DNA of 64,000 bases from Prochlorococcus sp. AG-347-J19 (GCA_003279015.1 QCBV01000004.1:1-64000), one strand, 5' to 3'; positions 9,107-18,841 are shown, counted from the stretch's first letter. Numbers and translations are program-made. The notes: generated by a model from the letters alone, not told the origin.

Positions 9107-10864
9107 ATGAGTTTGGATGATTCAGGTTACAAATTAATAAAGTCATTTTTCTCTAAAGAAGAAGTTAAAGCTTTAAAAAATTTGCAAGAAAATTCATTCC
9201 CAAGTTATTCATCAGGGTTAACTGATTTTGGTCAATTATCAAGAAATAATCCTTATTTTCAGGAAGTTTTTTTTGATAAAGCAAGAAAAACTAGATTCGA
9301 TGGAGTGCCTTTAGCTCATAGAATTTTTCGTGGTCAAGGTAGCCCTGATTTAAATCAAAATCCTAATATTCTATATGGCAAGAGGGCAAGTAGAAGGATT
9401 GTTAATCTACCTGAAGCTTATGATAAATATATTTTCAATAAGAAATTACTAAGTGAGGTTAGCAATTGCCTTAAAGAAGATTCATTATATTTTAATTTGG
9501 CTTCAGCAAATAGAGTTTATCCAAAGTTTGATGGATACACTAATTTATTTCACATTGACACATACGGTTTTACAAAAAATGATCAGACAATTACAGATAA
9601 ATATCTAATTAACATGATTATCTATATAAATGGTACTGATTGTGGCAGATGTGGGACTAAAATTTTTCCTTATTCTCAAAATTGGTATCACGATATGAAT
9701 TTAAGGGTTGCTAAATCTTTAGGATTAAGTAGTGAAATTAACAGGATTCATCAAAGAGAACTATATACGGAATTATTTTCTGAAAAAGAGTTAGAAAAAA
9801 TGATCACAATAGAAGCATCACCTGGGGATGTTTTATTATTTAGATCTGATCTTATACATACAATACCAAAAAATAATTCAAGCGAACTACATAGAGATGT
9901 AATAATTGCAAACTTTAGTGATACAAAAGATTTTAAAAAACCTTACTCTCAAACTGATGCAAAAAAAATTATTAAACGCATCGAAAAAATAGATAATTTG
10001 AGTTTTGCTTATTCAAAAATTAATAAAAACCCTTTAAGTAAAGAAAAAATTAAAAAAAATTATAATAATGCAAAAAACTTAGTTAAAAAAGGATTTACTA
10101 AATTAAATCTTATTAAGTGTTCTTATCTTAAAAGTAAAAAAGACATCAAAAACTTAGAAATTGTAAATTTAGGCGCTGGGCCAAGATTTTTTCAGAAGGA
10201 CGTTATTTCACTAGACCTTATAGACTCTCCTGAGAAGATTGGATATAGAACCAAAATAATTACAGATGTAAATTTTGATTTATCTTCTAATAAACCATTG
10301 CCTTTTTTAGAATCTAGATTAAGAGGAATTTATACGTCTCATTGTATTGAACATTTAACCTTAGATCAATCTTATGAATTGTTTAAAGAATGTTTTAGAG
10401 TTTTAAAAAGTGATGGTATCTTTAGAATTATAGTCCCATCAATAAAGTTATATTTTGATAAATATGATAAAAGAGATTTATCTTTCTTCAATTGGATAAG
10501 AAATAAATCAGTTTATAAATTTGATTCTTGGTTAAGATTTATAGTAAGAGAATTTGCTGGCCCGGTTGTTGATGATTTTGAAGATAAAGAATTGCTTGAA
10601 TTGTATAAATCTAAATCAATGAATCAATTTATAAAATACTTTAATGAATTATCTAATAAATGTAATGATCCTAATAAGAATATCCCTGATATCCATAAAA
10701 GTGGTTGGACAACTGACTCATTGATTAAAACTTTAAAAGAAATAGGCTTTTCAAAAGCATATGTATCGAAAAGACATGGAAGCAAGTTTCCAGCTTTTTC
10801 AAGGAAATCAGTTTTTGATAATTCGCGCCCAAATATTAGTATTTATGTAGAGGCTTCAAAATGA
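9107..10864 (+). CDS. Fusion: PhyH-like 2OG oxygenase plus SAM methyltransferase
   Basis: A 585-residue two-domain protein. Residues 1-275 form a PhyH-like Fe(II)/2-oxoglutarate oxygenase, with HxD at H149/D151 (FHIDTYG), a distal His 251 in SDLIHTIPKN and a basic residue near 263. A Lys-rich linker (about 280-350) leads to a class I methyltransferase with motif NLGAGP (354-359), SHCIEHL (411-417) and a RVLKSDGIFRIIVPS strand, as in Methyltransf_11 proteins of glycan loci. A sequential oxidation and methylation of one glycan substrate is a plausible but unproven role. Its stop overlaps the start of an FkbM methyltransferase (ATGA), so the two are translationally coupled. Confidence 0.8.
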   Translation: MSLDDSGYKLIKSFFSKEEVKALKNLQENSFPSYSSGLTDFGQLSRNNPYFQEVFFDKARKTRFDGVPLAHRIFRGQGSPDLNQNPNILYGKRASRRIVNLPEAYDKYIFNKKLLSEVSNCLKEDSLYFNLASANRVYPKFDGYTNLFHIDTYGFTKNDQTITDKYLINMIIYINGTDCGRCGTKIFPYSQNWYHDMNLRVAKSLGLSSEINRIHQRELYTELFSEKELEKMITIEASPGDVLLFRSDLIHTIPKNNSSELHRDVIIANFSDTKDFKKPYSQTDAKKIIKRIEKIDNLSFAYSKINKNPLSKEKIKKNYNNAKNLVKKGFTKLNLIKCSYLKSKKDIKNLEIVNLGAGPRFFQKDVISLDLIDSPEKIGYRTKIITDVNFDLSSNKPLPFLESRLRGIYTSHCIEHLTLDQSYELFKECFRVLKSDGIFRIIVPSIKLYFDKYDKRDLSFFNWIRNKSVYKFDSWLRFIVREFAGPVVDDFEDKELLELYKSKSMNQFIKYFNELSNKCNDPNKNIPDIHKSGWTTDSLIKTLKEIGFSKAYVSKRHGSKFPAFSRKSVFDNSRPNISIYVEASK

Positions 10865-11739
10865 CTTTTAAAAATAAAATACAAATTTTTCCCATATTAA
10901 ATTTATTGCAAAATTTTTTTTCTCCTTCTAAGAGAGTTTATAGATATTATTCAAATTCACAAAGAAATACTTTTACTGCTCCTACGAGAAGACAATTAAA
11001 GAGGCTCAAAGTTACAATAGAATCACCAATTATAAAAAAATATTTTAATAATATTGATAGACTATGCCTTAAAACTGATGGAAATATTATTTTAGATATT
11101 GGAACTAATATTGGATATTGGTCTTATGCTTTTTCTAAGTCTAAAGATCCTGAAAGAGAGGTAATTGGTTTTGAACCTGACTTAAGAAACTTATCAATGG
11201 CGGCATCAAACCTTGCGAAACGTAAAAGAGTATCAATATTCAATATGGGACTAAGCGATACATTTGGAAGATTTTCGGTGTCAATACCTACAGAAGGTAA
11301 AAAAAGAAAATATGAAGGAAAATTTAATACAGGTTTAATGACTGCATTAAATAATGATAATTCAAAAGGTACTTACTTTATAAGAGGTGAAAAATTATTA
11401 GAGATGCTTAATATCCCATTTAATTCAATTGCTTGTATTAAAATTGATGTTGAAGGTTTTGAATATAAAGTACTTAAAGGTATTGCCACAATATTGGATA
11501 AAGCTAAGCCTCTTTTGATTATTGAGATTAACCCAGTAACAATGTCTAAAGCTAATTATTCTTTTAAAGAACTGTTTTTATTTCTTTCTGAGTTGGGATA
11601 TATTTGTCTTATTGAAGAAAAATTAAATATTAAAATAAATAATTCTCAACCTTCTGGGGCTTTTAATATGCTTGCAGTTAAAGAATTTCTTCGTCATGAT
11701 GCCTGCAAATTAATGAATGCTAAAGAAGTGATTCTTTGA
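10861..11739 (+). CDS. FkbM family methyltransferase
   Basis: A 292-residue protein with SAM motif I IILDIGTNIGYWSYAF (about 76-91), the acidic GFEPD after strand 2, and the FkbM hallmark CIKIDVEGFEYKVLKG in the last third, followed by LLIIEINP. FkbM enzymes O-methylate sugars and polyketides and are common in O-antigen and capsule loci. It overlaps the oxygenase-methyltransferase fusion by 4 bases and is followed after 38 bases by an unrecognised glycan gene, so it is probably part of an operon running from 9107 to 15821. The acceptor is unknown. Confidence 0.88.
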   Translation: MTFKNKIQIFPILNLLQNFFSPSKRVYRYYSNSQRNTFTAPTRRQLKRLKVTIESPIIKKYFNNIDRLCLKTDGNIILDIGTNIGYWSYAFSKSKDPEREVIGFEPDLRNLSMAASNLAKRKRVSIFNMGLSDTFGRFSVSIPTEGKKRKYEGKFNTGLMTALNNDNSKGTYFIRGEKLLEMLNIPFNSIACIKIDVEGFEYKVLKGIATILDKAKPLLIIEINPVTMSKANYSFKELFLFLSELGYICLIEEKLNIKINNSQPSGAFNMLAVKEFLRHDACKLMNAKEVIL

Positions 11740-11777
11740 AATAAAATTTGATTACTAAGTAATAAAAATTAAAGAAA

Positions 11778-13028
11778 ATGGATTTTAAAGACTTTAGTCC
11801 CTTATCAAAAAATAAATGGTTTGTATCTTTGCAAAAAGCTTATTTTGAATATTTAATCAGAAATAATTTTCCAATAAATAAATCAATACAACTGACTACA
11901 TTATTTGGCTGGCATGTTGAATTAATTTACTATTATTTTGGTTGGAATTTATATTATCCTGAATGGTCATTGGAGGCAACAAATGGGAGCGCTTATCGAG
12001 CTAATGAAGTTAAAAAATTAAATCACCAAAAAAGTATTTTTTATAAACCTAAGAATCTTATTGCTAGAAATATTAAATTGATTCTGATCAGGTTAGTATT
12101 ACTTTTTAACAGTAAAAATTTATATAATGTTCACCTTAGGCTTAAATGGGATTTAATAAGACTAAAAATTATAAAAAGATTTTTACCAAAGACTGAAGAA
12201 AATGCTTATAAAGTTAGAGACAAATTTTTAGATAAATACTTAATTTGTGAAGACAATAAGATTTTTTCGGAAAATTTAAAAAGAATGCTTCCTATAGAAT
12301 TCTTTATAAATCAAATTTCTTTACCCCATTCAAAATTTGAAATTAATTGTGAGCAATTTCTCTTTAGAGAATCAATATCTTTGTTGATGCAAACTAAGGG
12401 GTTAGAAATTATAAATCATACTCATGGAAGCACGGCAGGTTGGTTAATAGAAAATTATTTTGATAAGAGGTGGATGAATTTAAGCGTTAAAACAGTTTAC
12501 TGGGAATATCAAAATCCTCAAAATATAACTAGATACTATATTAAACCAAAAAAGAAATCCCAAAAAAATAGAAGAGTATTATGGATTTCTAGAGCAAATC
12601 TTATTCCTTATTTATATGAAATGACTCCTGCTATTGATTATAAAATTTATCAAAATATAGAGATTCATTTAGAAACAATTTATAGGGTTATTAAGGATAC
12701 TAAATATTATTTTGTAGATCACAAGAAAAAATCATTAGATGAATATAAGCTATATAAGAATTTAAGTTCAAAAGTAATAAATTTTGATCCAAAGTCAATC
12801 TTTAAAAATGACATATTTATATTTGATACAATATATTCCTCTCTAATTTTCTATGCAAAAAAACACTCAATAAATTTTATTATATATGAAAGCAATTTTT
12901 ATAAAAACACTACACCGAGATTTAATGCTTTTAAAAACAAGTTAGAGGAAAATAAGGAACTTTTTATTAAAGATGAAATTCTTTTTCAAAAAAGATTAAA
13001 TCAATTATTTTTTGAAAATAAAAATTAA
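11778..13028 (+). CDS. Unrecognised surface-glycan transferase candidate (LIC12162-like features)
   Basis: A 416-residue, Lys- and aromatic-rich soluble protein that I cannot place with certainty. A central INHTHGSTAGW followed by YFDKRW and a VYWEY strand recalls the LIC12162 family of putative transferases found in lipopolysaccharide loci, where HG-x-x-x-G is followed by a W-G/E strand. The N-terminal LFGWHVELIYYYFGWNLYYPEW is rich in aromatics. The C-terminal third has alternating beta/alpha segments typical of a GT-B second domain. It lies between an FkbM methyltransferase and an ABC exporter. A glycosyl- or similar transferase acting before export is inferred. Confidence 0.5.
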   Translation: MDFKDFSPLSKNKWFVSLQKAYFEYLIRNNFPINKSIQLTTLFGWHVELIYYYFGWNLYYPEWSLEATNGSAYRANEVKKLNHQKSIFYKPKNLIARNIKLILIRLVLLFNSKNLYNVHLRLKWDLIRLKIIKRFLPKTEENAYKVRDKFLDKYLICEDNKIFSENLKRMLPIEFFINQISLPHSKFEINCEQFLFRESISLLMQTKGLEIINHTHGSTAGWLIENYFDKRWMNLSVKTVYWEYQNPQNITRYYIKPKKKSQKNRRVLWISRANLIPYLYEMTPAIDYKIYQNIEIHLETIYRVIKDTKYYFVDHKKKSLDEYKLYKNLSSKVINFDPKSIFKNDIFIFDTIYSSLIFYAKKHSINFIIYESNFYKNTTPRFNAFKNKLEENKELFIKDEILFQKRLNQLFFENKN

Positions 13029-13126
13029 AAAAGAAACTTATTTAACTATATAAACCTAGATTTGTATCATAATTAAATGTTTCTTTATTAGTTTAAAAAT
13101 TTCTGTTGTATAGTTAAGTTATAGTT

Positions 13127-14920
13127 TTGATTATTGTTTTGAATATTAAGTATTTCTTAGTTAGAAATACACAGTTTTTATCATCATTTAAAAGAATTTT
13201 TGAGTTGATTGATAATAAGACTAGGATTATATTCTTTATTTTTATATTTGTATCCATTATCTCTAGCTTTGCTGATTTGTGGCTTGTAGGAAGTACTATT
13301 TCTTTAATAGATTTAGTAAGTGATTCTTTTTCTGCTTCTCAGCTTAATGTGGTAGGAAATTTTTACATTAATATTTCAGAATTAATAGGTCTTAATGATT
13401 TTACAAATATAATTTGGATTGGGACTGCTTTAAGTGCGATTCTATCAGGGTTATTAGGTTTTACAAGCTTCTTCTTAAGCTCAAAATTTGTTGCATCGGC
13501 AACCTCTACAATTGGTTATAAATTTTTTAATTCACTTATTTCAAAAAGCTATAAATATTTTAAATCAAAAAATAGTACAGAGATCCAGGCTGAGTTGGCT
13601 TATTTGGATATTCTTGAATCTCAAGTTCTAAGATCAGGAGCTAAAATAATTTTTGGTTTTATTCAAATAGTGATAGTTTCTTCTGGGATTTTAATTTTGA
13701 TGCCCAGAGTTGTGTTATTTGTAATCACTTTTTTATTTTGTATTTATATTCTTAATATAAAGCTAATTAACAGCAAAGTAATTGATTTAGGAGTTAAGAA
13801 AGGTTTATCAAAACAAGGTTTGATTAGATTAGCTAATGAAGTTACTAGAAACTACAAAGAGATAATATTAAGAGATTTAGGATTTGAAAAACTACAAAAA
13901 TATAAGAAAAAAGAATACAAATATCGAAAATCTGGATTTTATATGTTGATAGCTTCACAAGGGATGAGATATCTTTTAGAGAATACAATTTTATTAATTC
14001 TTTGTATATTTGGCTTATTTGCTCAATCTAGCAGTCTTGAAATAAATCTTGGTGTATTGGCAGGTCTTTTGATAGCTTTCAGGAAAATCTTACCAGCAAC
14101 ACAACAAATATATAGTAGCCTTATTTTCCTAAAGGGAAGTGAATATATTTTGAATAGAATTCTTAATTCTATTTCACAAAAAACTATTCTTAAAGGATAC
14201 TCTAAACAGAAAAGAAACAAAAAAGATATTAATTTTTATAAGAGACTTGTTGATGGTGAAAATTTATATTTTCAAAATATTTCAGCATCCTATAAAAAAG
14301 ATGGAAAAAATATAGATATTTTTAAAAATTTGAACTTTACTTTATCAATAAATAATAGTTTTTTTATTGGAGGTATGTCTGGAGCAGGTAAGAGCACACT
14401 TATAGATATCATTATGGGATTATTAGAACCTAATGGAGGGAATGTATATTTATCAAAAAATAGAAAGGAAAAAAATGAGGTTTTTTTGAATAATAATCAA
14501 GATTGGATGAATTTAATCTCTCATGTTTCACAAAGAGTAGAAGTTTTAGATAAATCAATTTTAGATAACATTATATATGGTAGCAATTCTGAAATTGATA
14601 CTGAACAATTAGAACTTGCATGTTGGGCTTCGTGCTTAGATACTGTAATAGCAGAAAAAAGAGAAAAATATAATTACTTTATAGGCGAAGATGGTTCCAA
14701 TTTGAGTGGGGGTGAAAGACAAAGGTTATCAATTGCAAGGTCTATTTATCAAAATAGACTAATTATAGTTCTAGATGAAGCGTTAAGCGCATTGGATGCT
14801 GGTACTGAAAAAGAGATTACTAATAGACTCCTACAAATTTCAAAAAATAAAATACTTATTTCTATCTCTCATAATCAAGATATGAGATCATTATTTAAAA
14901 ATTCAATTATACTCCCTTAG
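13127..14920 (+). CDS. PglK/MsbA-type ABC exporter (fused membrane and ATPase domains)
   Basis: A 597-residue half-transporter. Six membrane helices occupy residues about 20-330. The ATPase domain has Walker A GMSGAGKST (about 416-425), signature LSGGERQ (about 526), Walker B LIIVLDEALSALD and the switch His in SISHNQD. The length and order match PglK-type flippases of lipid-linked oligosaccharides and MsbA lipid exporters. The TTG at 13127 is the first usable start after an in-frame stop at 13115. It stands in the middle of a glycan operon, so flipping a polyprenyl-linked glycan is likely. A second exporter of the same type is at 49293-51053. Confidence 0.9.
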   Translation: MIIVLNIKYFLVRNTQFLSSFKRIFELIDNKTRIIFFIFIFVSIISSFADLWLVGSTISLIDLVSDSFSASQLNVVGNFYINISELIGLNDFTNIIWIGTALSAILSGLLGFTSFFLSSKFVASATSTIGYKFFNSLISKSYKYFKSKNSTEIQAELAYLDILESQVLRSGAKIIFGFIQIVIVSSGILILMPRVVLFVITFLFCIYILNIKLINSKVIDLGVKKGLSKQGLIRLANEVTRNYKEIILRDLGFEKLQKYKKKEYKYRKSGFYMLIASQGMRYLLENTILLILCIFGLFAQSSSLEINLGVLAGLLIAFRKILPATQQIYSSLIFLKGSEYILNRILNSISQKTILKGYSKQKRNKKDINFYKRLVDGENLYFQNISASYKKDGKNIDIFKNLNFTLSINNSFFIGGMSGAGKSTLIDIIMGLLEPNGGNVYLSKNRKEKNEVFLNNNQDWMNLISHVSQRVEVLDKSILDNIIYGSNSEIDTEQLELACWASCLDTVIAEKREKYNYFIGEDGSNLSGGERQRLSIARSIYQNRLIIVLDEALSALDAGTEKEITNRLLQISKNKILISISHNQDMRSLFKNSIILP

Positions 14921-14945
14921 GATAATCCTAAATTTTTTTAATTTC

Positions 14946-15821
14946 ATGTATAAATATTTTCTTAAAGCTAGTGAAAAAATGATTTATATTATTTATCGAA
15001 AAATTTATATAAAATCACCCAAAACTGCTTTAATATTTAAGTATAACTTTATAATAAGAATCCTCCTTTTTTTAAAACCAAAAAGATATGAGTATTTGGA
15101 TGTAGTTTTTAGCGATTCGGAAGTTAGATCTGAATTGAAGTTGCCAAGAGTTAAAACTTCAAAGATTGAATTATACAAAAACTTTAATTCCAAAAAAAAA
15201 TTAGCAAGATTTTCTAGAATAATTGCAATTGGTCCTGCTTCTGAATACGACAAAATTCTTAAAGAAATTTCTGATAAATATAACGCTGTAGTTCTTAATA
15301 AAATATATCCAAATTTTATGAAATATAAAATACCTCATGTATATATTTTAAATAATTCTTGGTCTAAAAAAAATATTGATCTTATAAGAGAAGTTTACTT
15401 AAAACAAAAAAAATCTATAATATGTACTCCATTTAAAACCGAATATAGTTACGACTATTCTCCAATCTTAAAAAATTATACAGATAAGCCATTTGGTATA
15501 TCTCCTATGGGATTGCAAAGAATTCTTCTTTCTCTTCCGCATATAATTGATCATGAATATCTTAAAATAGTTGGCTATAATTTATCTTTATCTTCCAATC
15601 CATATTCCACAAAATATCCATCTTTAATAAAGGCAAATTGGGGATCCGAAAGAAAAGGAATTTTCTTATCAAATATGATACATTGCTTTGTATTTAATTT
15701 TGCATTGACAAGAAGAATTATTCAAGATTATCCTTTTAAAATCGAATATAACTCCCTTGAAGGTTTAATAGATAAACATTTTAAATACTCATTAAGAAAG
15801 TTTATTTCAATTTATAGTTGA
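14946..15821 (+). CDS. Unrecognised protein, possible sialyltransferase-like enzyme
   Basis: A 291-residue basic protein without a sure family. After about 70 residues with a hydrophobic patch it shows RIIAIGPASEYDKIL, a strand-GPS/A-loop layout seen in DUF115/MptE-like and bacterial GT42 sialyltransferase-like proteins. Later PMGLQRILLSLPHI is followed by YLKIVGYNLSLS, matching the P-x-G and I-x-G-Y/F-D pattern of those proteins. It lies 25 bases after an ABC exporter and faces the nonulosonic-acid locus, which needs such a transferase. The sialyltransferase-like reading is inference. Confidence 0.4.
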   Translation: MYKYFLKASEKMIYIIYRKIYIKSPKTALIFKYNFIIRILLFLKPKRYEYLDVVFSDSEVRSELKLPRVKTSKIELYKNFNSKKKLARFSRIIAIGPASEYDKILKEISDKYNAVVLNKIYPNFMKYKIPHVYILNNSWSKKNIDLIREVYLKQKKSIICTPFKTEYSYDYSPILKNYTDKPFGISPMGLQRILLSLPHIIDHEYLKIVGYNLSLSSNPYSTKYPSLIKANWGSERKGIFLSNMIHCFVFNFALTRRIIQDYPFKIEYNSLEGLIDKHFKYSLRKFISIYS

Positions 15822-15838
15822 AGATTTTAAAAATATTG

Positions 15839-17023
15839 TTATTTTGAGGCCTGATTTAAAATATTTTTAATAGTCATTGCATATTCAAAAATTTCACTTG
15901 TATTAATTGTAGGGTGAACAAGAAACATCAAGCTTGTCTCTCCAAGTTGCTTTGCGTTTTTAAGTCTTTTATATGAATGGGTGTTTTGTTTAGTGAAACA
16001 TTTTTCTAAATATATTTCGCTGCATCCTCCATGAAAAGCTGGGTAACCTTCCTCATTAATTTTTTTAATTATTTTATCTCTATTCCAATCAATATTTAAC
16101 ATTTCTAATTTTAAATAGCAGTAAAATTTGTAATATGCGTGAATAATATTTTTTGAAACTTTTGGAATCCTAATAAGTTCACAATCTGACAAGCACTCTA
16201 AAAGAATATTTGCATTTCGATTTCGAATTTCTATCCATTCATTTAAATTCTTTAATTGAATAATTCCTATTGAACTTTGCATTTCGGTAATTCTATAGTT
16301 TGATCCAATCGATTCATGTAGCCATCTAAATCCAGGATTATGTTCATTATTAAATACTATCTCATAATCTTTCCCATGATCTTTGTAGGACCAGACTTTT
16401 TGCCAGATTTTTTTGTTACTGGTAGTTACCATTCCACCCTCGCCACCTGTAGTGATTATTTTATCCTGACAAAAACTCCAGGTTGAGACATCTCCAAAAG
16501 ATCCAACTGATTTGAATTGATTTTTGTATAGTACTTTTGCTCCATGAGCTTGGGAACAATCCTCGATTAGAAAAAGACCATTTTTTTTTGCAATCAAACT
16601 TATCTCTATTACATCTGCAGGCCATCCAGCAAAATGTACGATACTTATGGCTTTCGTCTTTTTGGTTATATATTTTTCTATTTCTTTTGAATTAATATTC
16701 CCAGATTCATTATCAACATCAATAAAAATAGGGATTGCTCCCAAAGTAATAGCGGCTGTTGAAGTTGCTAAAAATGTTCTTGAGGTAGTAATTATTTCGT
16801 CACCTTGCCCGATTCCACAAGCCCTATATGCAAGCTCCAGTGCCACGGTTCCATTAGATACAGCAGTTGCATATTTCGTTTGGACATATTTTGCAAATTC
16901 TTTTTCAAACTTTTTTGTCTTCTCGCCAGTCCAATAATTTACCTTCCCACTTTTAAGAACCTCAGACACAGCATTTATTTGATTTTCATCAAAATACGGC
17001 CATGGAGATAAAGTTCTTTTCAT
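15839..17023 (-). CDS. DegT/DnrJ/EryC1/StrS family PLP-dependent sugar aminotransferase
   Basis: A 394-residue fold-type I aminotransferase. The PLP lysine is K188 in FCQDKIITTGGEGG, the cofactor-stacking EDCSQAHGA is at 154-162, and VSNGTVAL at 55-62 binds the phosphate. The length fits PseC/LegC/PglE-type enzymes, which aminate 4-keto sugars made by 4,6-dehydratases. It is the last gene of a minus-strand unit with a 2-hydroxyacid dehydrogenase and a CMP-sugar synthetase, and is divergent to NeuB. A role in making the amino sugar precursor of a nonulosonic acid is likely, but perosamine-type synthesis is an alternative. Confidence 0.92.
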   Translation of the reverse strand: MKRTLSPWPYFDENQINAVSEVLKSGKVNYWTGEKTKKFEKEFAKYVQTKYATAVSNGTVALELAYRACGIGQGDEIITTSRTFLATSTAAITLGAIPIFIDVDNESGNINSKEIEKYITKKTKAISIVHFAGWPADVIEISLIAKKNGLFLIEDCSQAHGAKVLYKNQFKSVGSFGDVSTWSFCQDKIITTGGEGGMVTTSNKKIWQKVWSYKDHGKDYEIVFNNEHNPGFRWLHESIGSNYRITEMQSSIGIIQLKNLNEWIEIRNRNANILLECLSDCELIRIPKVSKNIIHAYYKFYCYLKLEMLNIDWNRDKIIKKINEEGYPAFHGGCSEIYLEKCFTKQNTHSYKRLKNAKQLGETSLMFLVHPTINTSEIFEYAMTIKNILNQASK

Positions 17024-17083
17024 TAATTATAAAATTTCTAAACTATTAAAATAATAGATCAAATAAATTTAATTGGTTAATTT

Positions 17084-18037
17084 CTATAATAAATTCATGT
17101 GGTTCTTTAAAAGCTCTGCTGCTCTAAAGTAAGCTATTGATTGAGCTTCTGTAGTCATCCCAGCAATATGAGATGTTATAAGAACTTGATTATTGTTTTT
17201 AGAAAAATTTATGATTGAACTTGAATCATGATTAGTGAATTCGCCTTCAAGAACATCTGTGGCATATTTCATTTTGGGATTCTGAATAAGTTTATTTTGT
17301 AGAGATTTTTCGTCAACTATTTCGCCTCTAGAGGTATTAACAATTAAAACATCAGATTTACATTTTTTTAGAAAATCATTATCAATTAGGTGAATAGTTT
17401 CTTTATTTACATGTGCATGTATTGAAATAATATCAGAATTATAGGCTATTTCTTGTAATGTTTTTACTCTTTTAATTCTGGGATGTACTACATCTTTATA
17501 TGGGTCATAAACGAATATTTCTGAACCAAAGGCATCACAATAGTTGGCATAAAATTTTCCTAATCTTCCATAACCTATTATGCCAACTTTTAACTCAGAA
17601 AGTTGTCTCCCAATAAATGGAAGATAACTCCAGTTATTTTTTTTTACCGAATCAAAAGAAGATGGTATGTTTCTTAATGCAGACAATGTTAAAGCTAAAG
17701 CATGTTCTGCTGTACTAGAAATTTTATTTATTGTATCTCTTTCTTCAGTTATTGAAATTATCTTTATACCTCTTAATTTGGATTCTTCTTTGTCAATATG
17801 GTTTGTACCTGTTGATGCTGTACAGACAACACTCAAATTAGGAAACAAATCAAATATGAATTTATCTATATTAAAAGTAAGTTGATTTGGATTTGTAAAG
17901 ATTGCATCAATTTCTTCGGAATAATTTAAATTTTCTTTTTCGCAAGTTTCCAACATTATCAATTCAAAATCTTTTTTTAAATACTTAACAAGACCCTCAA
18001 TATGCGAAATTGGAGTTGTAATTAAAAGTTTAGACAT
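17084..18037 (-). CDS. D-isomer-specific 2-hydroxyacid dehydrogenase, NAD-binding
   Basis: A 317-residue dehydrogenase with the NAD motif VGIIGYGRLG (about 151-160), catalytic Arg in NTSRGEIVDE and the catalytic His in SHIAG. This is the family of phosphoglycerate and hydroxypyruvate reductases. Its start overlaps the end of the CMP-sugar synthetase by 8 bases and it precedes the aminotransferase, so it belongs to the nonulosonic-acid unit rather than to central serine synthesis. Its substrate could be a 2-hydroxy or 2-keto acid sugar in that pathway. Such dehydrogenases do occur next to neuA/neuB in other bacteria, but I know no defined reaction. Confidence 0.85.
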   Translation of the reverse strand: MSKLLITTPISHIEGLVKYLKKDFELIMLETCEKENLNYSEEIDAIFTNPNQLTFNIDKFIFDLFPNLSVVCTASTGTNHIDKEESKLRGIKIISITEERDTINKISSTAEHALALTLSALRNIPSSFDSVKKNNWSYLPFIGRQLSELKVGIIGYGRLGKFYANYCDAFGSEIFVYDPYKDVVHPRIKRVKTLQEIAYNSDIISIHAHVNKETIHLIDNDFLKKCKSDVLIVNTSRGEIVDEKSLQNKLIQNPKMKYATDVLEGEFTNHDSSSIINFSKNNNQVLITSHIAGMTTEAQSIAYFRAAELLKNHMNLL

Positions 18038-18755
18038 TTTTTTTCATTATTTGATCAGCTACTATCAAATCATATTCGTTATCAATATTAATAGATTTCT
18101 CGAATGGCATTAAGTAGGCAAAACTATTTTTCCCTCCAAATCTTAATTTATCCTCCATTAAATACTTTCTTGAAAGAACATAAATTGATCCATTTCTAAT
18201 GTAAGCATAAGGTTTAAGATCTTGCCTTCTGCCTGATCTCTCTGGCACACAAAAATCATATATTTTGCCATTTACTATCTTCTTTAATCTTGCTGGGTGA
18301 TATTCTTCAACTTTGGAAACACCTATAATAGAATCTGCTTTTTTGTTTATAAGCATTTCAATACAATTATCAATGTCAATAGTCTGCTTCAATGGGTTAG
18401 TGCACATTAATTCAACAAAAATATCATAAGGAGTATCATTCTGTTTCTTTTCGCAAAATTTAACTGCATGAATTAATGCATCTGTTGAGGAGGCCTTATC
18501 TGAGGAAAGATATTTTGGTCTTACAAAAGGTACATCTGCCCCCATTTTTAAACAATGAGATTTAATCTCATCATCATCTGTGGAGATAATGTATCTATCA
18601 ATATATTTACTTTTTAAAGTTTCTTGAATTGTATGATTTATTAAAGGTTGACCAGCAACTTTTTGAAGATTTTTTTTCTTAATCCCCTTGGATCCTCCTC
18701 TTGCTAAAGTTATTGCTAAAACTCTTTTATCAAGTATTGTCATCTCGATATTCAA
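18030..18755 (-). CDS. neuA: CMP-nonulosonic acid (sialic acid) cytidylyltransferase
   Basis: A 241-residue NeuA/PseF-type enzyme. The CTP-binding motif ITLARGGSKGIKKKNL is at about 15-30. It also has GQPLINHTI, TDDDEI (metal-binding strand), a conserved FVELMCTNPLK and IDNEYDL near the end. Reaction: CTP plus nonulosonic acid gives CMP-nonulosonic acid and pyrophosphate, in the cytoplasm. It is the first gene of a minus-strand unit and is divergent from neuB across 115 bases. Which acid it uses (neuraminic, legionaminic, pseudaminic or other) cannot be seen. Confidence 0.88.
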   Translation of the reverse strand: MNIEMTILDKRVLAITLARGGSKGIKKKNLQKVAGQPLINHTIQETLKSKYIDRYIISTDDDEIKSHCLKMGADVPFVRPKYLSSDKASSTDALIHAVKFCEKKQNDTPYDIFVELMCTNPLKQTIDIDNCIEMLINKKADSIIGVSKVEEYHPARLKKIVNGKIYDFCVPERSGRRQDLKPYAYIRNGSIYVLSRKYLMEDKLRFGGKNSFAYLMPFEKSINIDNEYDLIVADQIMKKNV

Positions 18756-18841
18756 CGAGAATAATATTTAAGCATATCACTAAATAAATACAAAATCATG
18801 AAAAGTGTTTAATAATTAAAAGAAAAATGATAATTTGTAAA

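Noticed and set aside
15822-15838. Intrinsic terminators between convergent genes (also at 24099, 30291, 36531, 42748, 46395 and 57753)
   Set aside because: The gaps are only 3-22 bases, with no GC-rich hairpin followed by a T run visible.
16647-17011. Plus-strand frames of 68-96 codons opposite the aminotransferase
   Set aside because: They lie wholly inside a gene with strong family motifs on the other strand and show no family of their own.
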